Positions 8,531-18,235 of a stretch of 32,758 nucleotides of DNA are shown piece after piece. Under the pieces are notes generated by a model. The model saw only the letters and a program-made list of their open reading frames with translations, made no database searches and had not been told where the DNA came from. Source of the DNA: Burkholderiaceae bacterium (GTDB taxonomy: Bacteria; Pseudomonadota; Gammaproteobacteria; Burkholderiales; Burkholderiaceae_C); assembly GCA_016790175.1 (NCBI GenBank), contig JAEUPI010000123.1, positions 1 through 32,758 on the forward strand, read 5' to 3'. The position numbers and the translations under genes are program-made. Within the stretch, counting starts at the first letter, position 1. Each line of letters opens with the position of its first letter.

Positions 8531-8553
8531 GGGCGGCTGCGGCCGCCCTTTTT
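8531..8553 (+). terminator. Intrinsic terminator of glnA
   Basis: GGGCGGC (8531-8537) pairs perfectly with GCCGCCC (8542-8548) around the loop TGCG and is followed at once by TTTTT (8549-8553), then CTTCT. It lies 36 bases after the glnA stop, so glnA is likely transcribed apart from ntrBC, perhaps with read-through. Confidence 0.9.
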
Positions 8554-8587
8554 CTTCTGTCTTCCGCGATGCGCCACAATGCGTTGC

Positions 8588-9106
8588 ATGTCGATGCGAC
8601 TGCTCGCCGCTGCGCTCCATGCTGCCGTGCTCGCCGCGCCGCTGGTGGCCGGGGCCCAGGGCTCCACGGTCTATCGTTGCCCGGGCAACGTCTATACCAG
8701 CGAGATCAGCGAGCGCGAGGCCAAGGAGCGGAACTGCCGCACGATCGAAGGCGCGCCGATCACCATCGTCAACACGGCCAAGCCGGCGCCGCAGGCCCGC
8801 GGCAAGGACGGCGAGGGCCGCGCCGCATCGGCGCCGCGCGGTGCCGATTCGCGCGTCGATCCGACCGCCCAGCGGCAGCGCGACAGCGACGCCCGCAAGA
8901 TCCTCGAGGCCGAACTGGCGCGCGAAGAGGCCCGCCTGGTCGAGATGAAGCGCGAGTTCAACAACGGCGAGCCCGAGCGGCGTGGCGACGAGCGCAACTA
9001 CGCCAAGTACCAGGATCGCGTGGCCGAGATGAAGGCCGCGATCACGCGCAAGGAAGCCGACATCGCCGCCATCCGGCGCGAGCTGACCAAGCTGCAGCAG
9101 CAGTAA
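8588..9106 (+). CDS. Exported DUF4124-like coiled-coil protein
   Basis: A protein of 172 residues from ATG 8588 (ATG 8579 and 8594 share the frame). A signal peptide (MRLLAAALHAAVLAAPLVAGAQG) precedes a short DUF4124-like segment STVYRCPGNVYTSEISEREAKERNC with two cysteines, then a Lys/Ala/Pro linker and a charged C-terminal coiled coil (about residues 105-170, rich in Glu, Arg and Ala). Such proteins are periplasmic and of unknown function. The gene sits between glnA and ntrB. CACAAT (8575-8580) just before the start may be a -10 element, and no ribosome binding site is visible. Confidence 0.8.
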   Translation: MSMRLLAAALHAAVLAAPLVAGAQGSTVYRCPGNVYTSEISEREAKERNCRTIEGAPITIVNTAKPAPQARGKDGEGRAASAPRGADSRVDPTAQRQRDSDARKILEAELAREEARLVEMKREFNNGEPERRGDERNYAKYQDRVAEMKAAITRKEADIAAIRRELTKLQQQ

Positions 9107-9140
9107 CCCGGCGCCCGACGCGGGCCCCGCGAGGCACGCG

Positions 9141-10229
9141 ATGAGCGGCGGACGCTACGACGCGTTCGATCTGCTGGCCACGCTGGTGGCGCTGGCGCGG
9201 CCCGACGGCTCGCTGGTCTTCGTGAACGCCGGCTTCGAGGCCATGGTCGGCCAGTCGCGCCGTTCTCTCGTGCGCACCAGCCTGTTCGATCGCTTCAGCG
9301 ACCCCGCGGCCTTGCGCGAGACGTTGCTCGCCGTGGCCCACAACGAGATCGCCACCGGGCGGCTGGAAGCACAACTGCGGCGCGGCGGGGCGGCGACCTC
9401 GCACGAGGATCTGCCGGTACACGTGATCGTGACCCAGGCCGACGAGCAGGGTGCGCGCAGCAACGACGCACAACTCGTGCTGGTGGAGATGATCGAGATC
9501 GAGCAGCAGACACGGCAGGACCGCGAGGAACGCGCGCTGGACCAGATCCAGGCCAACAAGGAACTGATCCGCAATCTCGCGCACGAGATCAAGAACCCGC
9601 TGGGCGGTATTCGCGGCGCGGCGCAATTGCTGGCGATGGAGGTCGGCTCACCCGACCTTGCCGAGTACACCGAGGTCATCGTGCACGAGGCCGACCGCCT
9701 GCAGGCGCTCGTGGATCGCCTGCTCGCGCCGCACCGCAAGCCGCACGTGGTGGGTGACATCAACATCCACGAGGTGTGCGAGCGCGTGCGATCGGTGGTG
9801 CTGGCCGAACATCCGCGCGGCCTCGCGATCCAGCGCGACTACGACGTGTCGCTGCCCGAGTTTCGCGGCGACCGTGAGCAGCTGATCCAGGCCCTGATGA
9901 ACGTGGTGGGCAACGCCGCACATGCGCTCGCCGAACGCATCGCGGCCGGAGATGCCCGGATCGTGCTGCGCACCCGCGTGGCCCGCCAGGTGACGGTCGG
10001 CAAGAACCGCTGCCGACTGGCACTGGAATTGCATGTCGAGGACAACGGGCCCGGCGTGCCCGAGGAATTGCGAGATCGCATCTTCTACCCCCTGGTGTCG
10101 GGGCGCGAAGGCGGCTCCGGCCTGGGGCTCACGCTGGCTCAGATGTTCGTGCAACAGCACCATGGTTCGATCGACTTCGACTCCACGCCCGGCCGCACGG
10201 TGTTCCGGATCATGATTCCTCTGCCCTGA
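9141..10229 (+). CDS. ntrB: Nitrogen regulation sensor kinase/phosphatase NtrB
   Basis: The 362-residue soluble histidine kinase that phosphorylates or dephosphorylates NtrC according to PII (GlnB) status. An N-terminal PAS domain (about residues 10-120) carries VFVNAGFEAMVG. The phospho-acceptor motif NLAHEIKNPLGGIRGAAQLL has His148. The ATP-binding domain has the N box (NVVGNAAHAL), the G1 box (DNGPGVP) and the G2 box (GSGLGLTLAQ). No membrane segment is present, as expected. The ribosome binding site GAGG lies just before ATG 9141. It is followed 37 bases later by ntrC. The glnL symbol is a synonym. Confidence 0.97.
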   Translation: MSGGRYDAFDLLATLVALARPDGSLVFVNAGFEAMVGQSRRSLVRTSLFDRFSDPAALRETLLAVAHNEIATGRLEAQLRRGGAATSHEDLPVHVIVTQADEQGARSNDAQLVLVEMIEIEQQTRQDREERALDQIQANKELIRNLAHEIKNPLGGIRGAAQLLAMEVGSPDLAEYTEVIVHEADRLQALVDRLLAPHRKPHVVGDINIHEVCERVRSVVLAEHPRGLAIQRDYDVSLPEFRGDREQLIQALMNVVGNAAHALAERIAAGDARIVLRTRVARQVTVGKNRCRLALELHVEDNGPGVPEELRDRIFYPLVSGREGGSGLGLTLAQMFVQQHHGSIDFDSTPGRTVFRIMIPLP

Positions 10230-10266
10230 ACCGCATGCCAACGAACCCGAGCGAGACCTCCGACCG

Positions 10267-11745
<1,479 letters not shown>

Positions 11746-11766
11746 GCGCCGCTCGACCGGCGACCG

Positions 11767-12372
11767 CTAACGCACCGGATCGGGATTCGCTTCGTCGAGC
11801 GGGGCCACGCCGGTCCAGATGCGATCGGCCTCGTCGAACTGCGAGTGCGACGCGTCGGTGACCTCGATGGCCGACAGGTCATCGCGCAGCTTGGCGGGTG
11901 TGCGGCGTCGGATCGCCTCTTCGACGCGCAGGCGAAGCGTCAGCAGATCCGGGCTCTGGGCCGAACCCTCGATCAGATCGAGTTGGTCCATGGCCTTGTT
12001 CATCACGTCGGGCGGTAGCGTCTTCAAGGCGCGCGAGCCCACCTGCGCCAGCGATTTCTCCAGATGGTGCAGGTGCGGCATCATGCGGCGCACGTCGTCG
12101 TGCTGGTCGAGCAGCTTCTGCAAGGCCAGATGAGCCAGACGCAGCGCCTCGCCGCGACTGCCGGCACCCGAGTGCTGCGACGGCTTGCCCGCCGGCGCCT
12201 CGAGCACGACATGCAGTTGCATGCCGATACGTTTGATCTTCAGCTCGCGACTGAAGAGCGTGCCGAGCCAGCCCTTCTTTTCGTCACGCGCGCTGCGCGT
12301 GGATCGTGCCGTGCTGGATTCGCGAGCATTGCGGCTCTCGTGCTTGTCGGTGGAGGGCAGTGCGGCGGCCAT
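11767..12372 (-). CDS. Protein of unknown function, 201 residues
   Basis: I do not recognise this protein. A charged, Ser/Arg/Lys-rich N-terminus (about residues 1-33) precedes a globular part beginning GWLGTLFSRELKIKRIGMQLHVVLEAP. Helical segments follow (EALRLAHLALQKLLDQHDDVRRMMPHLHHLEKSLAQ and LRLRVEEAIRRRTPAKLRDDL). No signal peptide, membrane segment or catalytic motif is seen. Start is ATG 12372; no good ribosome binding site is visible. It converges on ntrC with 21 bases between the stops, and a 178-base gap containing no gene separates it from xth upstream. Internal codon bias and strand fit a real gene. Confidence 0.7.
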   Translation of the reverse strand: MAAALPSTDKHESRNARESSTARSTRSARDEKKGWLGTLFSRELKIKRIGMQLHVVLEAPAGKPSQHSGAGSRGEALRLAHLALQKLLDQHDDVRRMMPHLHHLEKSLAQVGSRALKTLPPDVMNKAMDQLDLIEGSAQSPDLLTLRLRVEEAIRRRTPAKLRDDLSAIEVTDASHSQFDEADRIWTGVAPLDEANPDPVR

Positions 12373-12536
12373 GGATACAGCATCAGATGTCTGGAAGGCG
12401 TGCGGTTCGCAAGCGAAGTCACGCCGTGCGTGGGGCCAAGACTACCGCGTCGCGGGGGTCGCCGGCTGCACCAGCGGGTTGCAAATGCCACGCGGTGTGA
12501 CGCTTGTCGCAACCCTCGGAACGCGCCATGCCGAGG

Positions 12537-12562
12537 CCGCAGGGTGCGGCTCAGCCCTGCGG
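12537..12562 (-). terminator. Hairpin overlapping the xth stop codon
   Basis: CCGCAGGG (12537-12544) and CCCTGCGG (12555-12562) are perfect 8-bp arms with a ten-base loop. The stop codon of xth lies between or within them. No run of U follows on the minus strand, so this is at best a weak or factor-assisted terminator. Confidence 0.35.
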
Positions 12563-13333
12563 CGGCGCCGGACCGAGTTCGGCCATCACCGGCGCGTGGT
12601 CGCTCGGCCGCTCCAGCTTGCGCGGTGCCTTGTCGATCTGGCAGGCGCGCAACTCCGACTGCAGGGGCTGGCTAACGAGGATGTGATCGATGCGCAGTCC
12701 CTGGTTCTTGCGGAACGCGAGGTTGCGGTAGTCCCACCAGCTCCAGCTCCTAGGGGGCTGCTCGAAGGCACGGAAGGCATCGACGAAGCCCAGCTCGAGC
12801 AACTGGCGGAAGTGCGCGCGTTCCTCGTCGGTGCAATGGATCTGCCCGGCCCAGGCCACCGGGTCGTACACGTCGCGGTCTTCGGGCGCGATGTTGAAGT
12901 CGCCCATCAGCACCAGGCGCGGATGGCGCACCAGTTCGTCGCGCAGCCAGTCGTGCAGCGCGTGCAGCCACTGCATCTTGTAGGCGAACTTGTCGGTCCC
13001 CGGCGCCTGACCGTTCGGAAAATACGCACCGACCACGCGCAGGCCGGCCACGCTGGCCGCGAGGACGCGGGCCTGCGGATCGTCGAAGCCGGGGATATTC
13101 CTGACCTCATCGGACATCGGCTCGCGCGACAACAGCGCCACGCCGTTGTAGGTCTTCTGGCCGAAGGCCAGGGCACGGTAGCCCAGGGCCTCGGTTTGCG
13201 CGTGCGGAAATTTGTCGTCGGTGAGCTTGGTTTCCTGCAGCGCGATCACGTCGACCGGATGGGTCTTCAGCCATTCGCCCAGGTGCGGTAGGCGCACCGA
13301 CAGCGAATTGACGTTCCAGGTCGCAAGCTTCAT
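12551..13333 (-). CDS. xth: Exodeoxyribonuclease III
   Basis: A 260-residue exonuclease/endonuclease/phosphatase-fold enzyme that nicks abasic DNA and degrades 3' ends in base-excision repair. Motifs are MKLATWNVNSL, LQETKL (metal-binding Glu), YNGVALLS, LMGDFNIAPEDRDVYDP (catalytic Asp-Asn), and the C-terminal GLRIDHILVSQPL and SDHAPVMAEL with the Asp-His pair. Length is normal for the XthA type. The start codon overlaps the folA stop by four bases (ATGA), so the two are translationally coupled. Confidence 0.97.
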   Translation of the reverse strand: MKLATWNVNSLSVRLPHLGEWLKTHPVDVIALQETKLTDDKFPHAQTEALGYRALAFGQKTYNGVALLSREPMSDEVRNIPGFDDPQARVLAASVAGLRVVGAYFPNGQAPGTDKFAYKMQWLHALHDWLRDELVRHPRLVLMGDFNIAPEDRDVYDPVAWAGQIHCTDEERAHFRQLLELGFVDAFRAFEQPPRSWSWWDYRNLAFRKNQGLRIDHILVSQPLQSELRACQIDKAPRKLERPSDHAPVMAELGPAPPQG

Positions 13334-13863
13334 TGCGACGCGCCCTTCGACCGTCGGTAGGTCACGAAATCGAACGGCGGAAGTTCGCCCTCGGCCGCGT
13401 GCCTTTCTCTTCGTGCTTCGACGAAGGCCTCGCGATTCCAGGCCGGGAATCGTGCGTCGCCGTCGAAATCCCGAAGCACTTCAGTCAGTTCGAGTTCGTC
13501 GGCCAGCGGCAAAGCCTGGGCGTACAGCTCGGCGCCGCCGATCACGAAGATGCGCTGCCCCGGCGCGCAGGCCTGGCTGGCGCGGTCGACGGCGGCGTCC
13601 AGCGAGCGCACCGAATGCGCGCCGTCGGCGCGCCATGACGCCTGGCGGGTGACGACGATGTTCAGTCGGCCGGGCAGTGGTCTGAAGCGTGGCGGCAGTG
13701 AGTCCCAGGTGCGCCGCCCCATGATCACCGGGCAACCCGCTGTGACCGCCTTGAAGTGCGCCATGTCCTGCGGAATGTGCCAAGGCAACCGGCCATCGCG
13801 GCCGACCACGCCGTTGCGCGCCACGGCGGCAATCAATGCAAGAGTCGGTCGTGCCTGCGACAT
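13330..13863 (-). CDS. folA: Dihydrofolate reductase
   Basis: A 177-residue enzyme that reduces dihydrofolate with NADPH. Seen are LIAAVARNGVVGRDGRLPWHIPQDMAHFK with the active-site Trp and Asp, GCPVIMGRRTWDSLP for NADPH binding, and IFVIGGAELYAQALPLADEL. Its stop overlaps the xth start. The usual partner thyA lies about 1.6 kb upstream on the same strand, split off by a sugar dehydrogenase gene. GACAAT (13872-13877) ends 8 bases before the ATG and no ribosome binding site is evident, so the transcript may start almost at the start codon. Confidence 0.97.
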   Translation of the reverse strand: MSQARPTLALIAAVARNGVVGRDGRLPWHIPQDMAHFKAVTAGCPVIMGRRTWDSLPPRFRPLPGRLNIVVTRQASWRADGAHSVRSLDAAVDRASQACAPGQRIFVIGGAELYAQALPLADELELTEVLRDFDGDARFPAWNREAFVEARRERHAAEGELPPFDFVTYRRSKGASQ

Positions 13864-13871
13864 CGGCGCGC

Positions 13872-13877
13872 ATTGTC
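13872..13877 (-). promoter_or_regulatory. -10-like element immediately before folA
   Basis: On the minus strand GACAAT (five of six against TATAAT if GA is read loosely; four strictly) ends 8 bases before the folA ATG. No -35 is clear. It belongs to a group of similar near-leaderless arrangements in this window. Confidence 0.35.
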
Positions 13878-13911
13878 GCCCAAGGTCCCGCGCGACCGCT
13901 CAGCCTCTCGG

Positions 13912-15357
13912 CTAAGGCTTGCTGAAGCGCACCACGCCGCTGCGCGTGAGCACGAGCAGCGAACCGTCGGTGGCGGCGAGCAGATCGACCGGGTTGGCGG
14001 TCACGCTGCCGAAGGAGTACGCGGCATTGCCGGCGGCGATGTCGAGGAAGCCGACGAAGCGGCTGCCGAGGTCGGCGAAGAAGTAGCCGCCGCTCCATGG
14101 GGCGCCGAATGCACCCGCGCTCGGATAGAACGTGCCGCCGGTGATCGCGGTGCCGTTGAAGAAGCCGCCGGCACCCGACGGATTGGCCGCATGTTCGTAG
14201 GCGAAGACCGGAGCCGTGACGCCGGCCGCGGTGGTCGGCCCCTCGCTGCCGGGCCAACCGTAGTTGGCTCCGGCGGCGCCGAGATTGATCTCTTCCCAGG
14301 AACCCTCGCCGACGTCGTTGATGTGGATGCGCCCCGTGGTCGCCTGCACGGCGAACGTGAACGGGTTGCGCAGGCCGTCGGCCCAGACATAACGCGCCTG
14401 CCCGCTGCGCGTGCCGACGAACGGGTTGTCGGCCGGCAGCGAACCATCGGCGTTCAGCCGCAGCAACTTGCCCAGCACCGTGGAGTCGGACTGCGCATTG
14501 GCGCCGACGGCGTTGTCGCCGACGCCGACATACAGCTTGCCGTCCACGCCGAAATGCAAAGCGCCGCCGTTGTGGTTGGTCGCGCCCAGCGTCGGCAGTT
14601 CCATGATGATGGCTTCGCTCGCCGGCGCAGCCACGTTGCCGCTCACCGTGAAGCGGCTGACGCGGTTGTGCACGGTGCCCGATGTCGACGTGTAGTACAG
14701 ATAGACGAAGCCGTTGCTGTCGAAGCTCGGATCCAGCGCCACGCCGAGCAGACCGCGTTCGTTCTGGTCGTCGACTGTCAGCGTCAGCACGGGCGTCGAC
14801 TGCAATACGCCGTTGATGGCCAGGCGCAGGCTGCCGCTCTGCTCGGCGATGAACAGGCGCCCGTCATTCGCCTGCGCGAAGGCAGTGGCGTTGTTCAGCG
14901 CGGTGATGTGGTTCTGGTCGCGCGCGAAGCCGCCGGGCTGCGTGCGCGTGCCGGCGAATTGCACCGTGGCGACGGCCCAGTCCGAAGGATTGCCGCCCGC
15001 GTCGATGGCGCGTGCGCGCACCACATGCTGGCCCGAGGCATACGCGTTGGTGTCGACGCTCACCGAAAACGGCGCTGCCGAACTGCTGCCGACGCCGACG
15101 CCGTCGACCTGGAACTCCACCGCGGCCACCGTGCCGCCGCTGGCCGGCGTGGCGCTGGCATCGATGACCAGGTTGCCGGTGATGCCGCTGGCCCGATCGG
15201 CCGGCGAGGTGATCGTGAGGGTGGCCACGTTGCCCCCGGGCGAGGGCAGCGGGCCGCGGCTGCTGCCGTCGCCGCCGCCGCAGCTGGCGACGAACGCCAA
15301 CGCGGCGCCCAGCAGGCCCAGGCGCCGAGTGGCGCGATCGAGGACAGGCTTGAACAT
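13912..15357 (-). CDS. Lipoprotein PQQ-type sugar dehydrogenase (GSDH family) with Ig-like domain
   Basis: A protein of 481 residues from ATG 15357, chosen because AGGGAG precedes it; the frame upstream lacks support. A lipoprotein signal ends in FVAS-Cys26, followed by a Gly/Ser linker. Residues about 40-130 form an Ig-like domain (ITSPADRASGITGNLVI and VEFQVDGVGVG). The rest is a six-bladed glucose/sorbosone dehydrogenase propeller: RLFIAEQSGSLRL, ERGLLGVALDPSF, TNHNGGALHFGVDGKLYVGV with the conserved catalytic His, GLRNPFTFAV, and DVGEGSWEEINLGA. Such enzymes oxidise sugars in the periplasm using PQQ. The gene lies between thyA and folA on the same strand. PQQ use is inferred from the family. 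Confidence 0.92.
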   Translation of the reverse strand: MFKPVLDRATRRLGLLGAALAFVASCGGGDGSSRGPLPSPGGNVATLTITSPADRASGITGNLVIDASATPASGGTVAAVEFQVDGVGVGSSSAAPFSVSVDTNAYASGQHVVRARAIDAGGNPSDWAVATVQFAGTRTQPGGFARDQNHITALNNATAFAQANDGRLFIAEQSGSLRLAINGVLQSTPVLTLTVDDQNERGLLGVALDPSFDSNGFVYLYYTSTSGTVHNRVSRFTVSGNVAAPASEAIIMELPTLGATNHNGGALHFGVDGKLYVGVGDNAVGANAQSDSTVLGKLLRLNADGSLPADNPFVGTRSGQARYVWADGLRNPFTFAVQATTGRIHINDVGEGSWEEINLGAAGANYGWPGSEGPTTAAGVTAPVFAYEHAANPSGAGGFFNGTAITGGTFYPSAGAFGAPWSGGYFFADLGSRFVGFLDIAAGNAAYSFGSVTANPVDLLAATDGSLLVLTRSGVVRFSKP

Positions 15358-15470
15358 CGTCGACTCCCTGGCGCCTGCGTGGCGCTCTGCGAATCCCGAT
15401 TGTGGGCCTCGCAGGCGACTGTCGGGCATCACCGGGACTTGCGGTCCCCCGGCTGCGGGCCCGAGGCACC

Positions 15471-16280
15471 CTAGACGGCCACTGGCGCCTTGATCAGCGG
15501 GTGCGGGTCGTAACCTTCGACCGCGAAATCTTCGTAGGCGTAGTCGAAGATCGACGGCGGGCGGCGCCGAATCACCAGCGTGGGGTAGGGGCGGGGCTCG
15601 CGTGACAGTTGCAGCCGCACCTGTTCTTCGTGGTTGGCGTAGATGTGACAGTCACCGCCGGTCCAGATGAAGTCTCCGACCTGCAGATCGCACTGCTGCG
15701 CGAGCATGTGCGTCAGCAATGCGTAGCTCGCGATGTTGAACGGCACGCCGAGAAAGATATCGGCGCTGCGCTGGTAGAGCTGACAACTCAGCTTGCCGTC
15801 GGCCACGTAGAACTGGAAGAACGCATGGCACGGCAGCAGCGCCATCTGCGACAGCTCGGCAACGTTCCAGGCGCTGACGATGATGCGGCGCGAATCGGGG
15901 TTGGTCTTGAGCTGCTTGACCACCTCGGCGATCTGGTCGATGTGGCCGCCGTCGGGGGTGGGCCAGCTGCGCCACTGCACGCCGTACACCGGGCCGAGCC
16001 CGCCGTCGGCGCGCGCCCACTCGTCCCAGATCGTCACACCATGCTCGTGCAGCCAGCGCACATTGCCATCGCCGCGCAGGAACCACAGCAGCTCGACGAT
16101 CACCGACTTCAGGTGCACCTTCTTCGTCGTCACGAGCGGGAATCCCTCGCTGAGATCGAAGCGCATCTGGTAGCCGAACACGCTCTTCGTACCGGTGCCC
16201 GTGCGATCGGCCTTGGCCACGCCATGTGTGTGCACATGGCGCATGAAGTCCTCGTACTGCGACCGGACCGGGTGCTGCAT
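15471..16280 (-). CDS. thyA: Thymidylate synthase
   Basis: A 269-residue enzyme that makes dTMP from dUMP with methylene-tetrahydrofolate. Seen are [43 protein letters not shown], the catalytic Cys151 in [45 protein letters not shown], and a C-terminal KAPVAV tail. The start is ATG 16280; the frame is open further upstream but without family sequence. TAGAAT (16289-16294) ends 8 bases before the ATG and no ribosome binding site is visible. It makes the dihydrofolate that FolA recycles. Confidence 0.98.
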   Translation of the reverse strand: MQHPVRSQYEDFMRHVHTHGVAKADRTGTGTKSVFGYQMRFDLSEGFPLVTTKKVHLKSVIVELLWFLRGDGNVRWLHEHGVTIWDEWARADGGLGPVYGVQWRSWPTPDGGHIDQIAEVVKQLKTNPDSRRIIVSAWNVAELSQMALLPCHAFFQFYVADGKLSCQLYQRSADIFLGVPFNIASYALLTHMLAQQCDLQVGDFIWTGGDCHIYANHEEQVRLQLSREPRPYPTLVIRRRPPSIFDYAYEDFAVEGYDPHPLIKAPVAV

Positions 16281-16288
16281 GGCGGCGG

Positions 16289-16294
16289 ATTCTA
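16289..16294 (-). promoter_or_regulatory. -10-like element immediately before thyA
   Basis: TAGAAT on the minus strand matches TATAAT at five of six bases and ends 8 bases before the thyA ATG, which has no Shine-Dalgarno sequence. The predicted start point falls one or two bases before the start codon. Confidence 0.45.
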
Positions 16295-16311
16295 GGTTGC
16301 GCCGTCGGAAT

Positions 16312-18144
16312 TCATGCCGCCGCCGGCTGCAGATCGAACTGCATAGCGGCCAGCCGCGCGTACAGGCCGCCGCGGGCCACCAGCTCGGCATGCGTGCCCG
16401 CCTCGACGATGCGCCCGCCGTCGAGCACGACGATACGGTCAGCACGCTGCACGGTGGCCAGGCGGTGCGCGATCACCAGCGTCGTGCGGTCTCGCATCGC
16501 CGCCTCGAGGGCGGCCTGCACCATGCGCTCGCTCTCGGCGTCGAGTGCGCTGGTGGCTTCGTCGAGCAGCAGCAGCGGCGGGTTCTTCAGCATTGCCCGT
16601 GCGATCGCGATGCGCTGGCGCTGGCCACCAGACAAGCGCACGCCTCGTTCGCCGAGGAAGCTTCCGTAGCCCTCCGGCAATGCGGTGATGAAGTCGTGCG
16701 CGAAGGCGGCTCTGGCGGCGGCCACCACCTCGTCGTCGCCAGCCTCGGGCCGGCCGTAGCGGATGTTTTCCATCGCGCTGGTGGAGAAGATCGTGCTGTC
16801 CTGCGGCACGATGCCGATGCGCTGCCGCAGGTCGGCCAGCGCCACCTCGTTCACCGGCACGCCGTCGACACTGACGCTGCCGCGGCGCGTGTCGTAGAAG
16901 CGCAGCAGCAGCTGGAACAGCGTGCTCTTGCCGGCACCGCTGGGGCCGACGATGGCCAGCGTTTCGCCGGGCCGCACGTCGAGGAACACGTCGGTCAGCG
17001 CCGCTTGCTGCGGACGCGACGGGTAGTGAAAGGTCACGCCGTCGAATCGAACGGCCGACCCGCCCTGTGTGGCCGGCAGCGCGCGCGGCGACACGGGCTC
17101 GGACACCGGCGACTTGGCGGCCAGCAGCTCCATCAGCCGCTCGGTGGCACCAGCCGCGCGCAGCAGATCGCCGTAGACCTCGGACAGCACCGCAACGCTG
17201 CCGACGAGGATGATCACGAACACGACCGTCTGCCCCAGATGGCCCGGCGTGATGCGGCCGGCGAGCACCGCCTGCGTGCCTTGGTAAAGGCCCCACAGCA
17301 GCGCGCCGAAGGTGGCGCTGATGATGAAGGCGACCAATGCCGATCGCACCCCCGTGCGGCGGCGCGCGGTGTCGAAGGCGTTTTCCGTCGCCAGCACGAA
17401 GCGCTCGGATTCGCGCCGCTCCTGCACGTAGCCCTGCACGACCGGGATCGCGTTGAGCACCTCCGCGGCGATCGCGCTGGAGTCGGCGACGCGGTCCTGG
17501 CTGGCGCGCGACAGGCGTCGCACACGCCGGCCGAAATACAGCGACGGCAGCACCACCAGCACCAGGATGCCGAGCACCTGCGTCATCACGTAGGGATTGG
17601 TCACCACCAGCATCAGCAGCGCGCCGATGCCCATCACCGTGTTGCGCAGGCCCATGCTGAGGCTGGAGCCGACGACGGTCTGCACCAGCGTGGTGTCGGT
17701 GGTCAGGCGCGACAGTACCTCGCCGGTTTGCGTGGTCTCGAAGAATTCCGGGCTCTGCCGCAGCACATGGCCGTAGACCGCGTTGCGCAGGTCGGCCGTG
17801 ACACGCTCGCCGAGCCAGGTCACCATGTAGAAGCGCGCGGCCGAGAACAGGCCGAGCGCCGCGCCGACGAGGAACAGGGCGAAGAAATGTTCGCGCAGGG
17901 CCATCACGCGCTCACCCGGGTCGGCCGACACCAGCCCCTGGTCGATCAGCGACTTCAGTGCCACAGGCAGTACCAGCGTCGTCGCGGCCGCCAGGACTAG
18001 GAACAGCAAGGCGAGCGCGATGCGCCCGCGGTACGGTCGCAGGAAGGGGAGCAGCCCCGACAGGGACTTCGGTGACCCCTTGGCCGGGGTGCGTTCGGCG
18101 GCACGTACCGGGGCGGGCAGTGGTGTGGCGGTGTCTGCAGACAT
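16312..18144 (-). CDS. MsbA-like ABC exporter, fused permease and ATPase
   Basis: A 610-residue half-transporter of the MsbA-related (TIGR02204-like) type that works as a homodimer in the inner membrane. A charged N-terminal tail of about 35 residues precedes six membrane segments (to about residue 330), including [22 protein letters not shown] and [15 protein letters not shown]. The ATPase domain has Walker [11 protein letters not shown]-loop [11 protein letters not shown], signature [16 protein letters not shown], Walker [13 protein letters not shown] and H-loop VIAHRL. The substrate cannot be told; lipids or drugs are usual. It starts at ATG 18144 with TAGACT (18153-18158) just upstream and no ribosome binding site. 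thyA follows it on the same strand. Confidence 0.93.
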   Translation of the reverse strand: MSADTATPLPAPVRAAERTPAKGSPKSLSGLLPFLRPYRGRIALALLFLVLAAATTLVLPVALKSLIDQGLVSADPGERVMALREHFFALFLVGAALGLFSAARFYMVTWLGERVTADLRNAVYGHVLRQSPEFFETTQTGEVLSRLTTDTTLVQTVVGSSLSMGLRNTVMGIGALLMLVVTNPYVMTQVLGILVLVVLPSLYFGRRVRRLSRASQDRVADSSAIAAEVLNAIPVVQGYVQERRESERFVLATENAFDTARRRTGVRSALVAFIISATFGALLWGLYQGTQAVLAGRITPGHLGQTVVFVIILVGSVAVLSEVYGDLLRAAGATERLMELLAAKSPVSEPVSPRALPATQGGSAVRFDGVTFHYPSRPQQAALTDVFLDVRPGETLAIVGPSGAGKSTLFQLLLRFYDTRRGSVSVDGVPVNEVALADLRQRIGIVPQDSTIFSTSAMENIRYGRPEAGDDEVVAAARAAFAHDFITALPEGYGSFLGERGVRLSGGQRQRIAIARAMLKNPPLLLLDEATSALDAESERMVQAALEAAMRDRTTLVIAHRLATVQRADRIVVLDGGRIVEAGTHAELVARGGLYARLAAMQFDLQPAAA

Positions 18145-18152
18145 GGCGCCGC

Positions 18153-18158
18153 AGTCTA
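18153..18158 (-). promoter_or_regulatory. -10-like element immediately before the ABC exporter gene
   Basis: TAGACT on the minus strand (four of six matches to TATAAT) ends 8 bases before the ATG at 18144, which lacks a Shine-Dalgarno sequence. It is one of the near-leaderless arrangements listed in the findings. Confidence 0.35.
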
Positions 18159-18195
18159 CGGCCCCGCGATGGCCTTCGCGCCAATCGGCGTCGGC

Positions 18196-18223
18196 ACCGG
18201 CGGGCGCCGATACGCCCGCCGGT
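18196..18223 (-). terminator. Strong hairpin after the acetyl-CoA hydrolase gene
   Basis: ACCGGCGGGCG (18196-18206) and CGCCCGCCGGT (18213-18223) form a perfect 11-bp stem with a six-base loop, 12 bases past the stop at 18236. No U run follows, so termination may need a factor or the hairpin may protect the 3' end. It lies between two genes on the same strand. Confidence 0.55.
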
Positions 18224-18235
18224 CTGCATGCCGGT

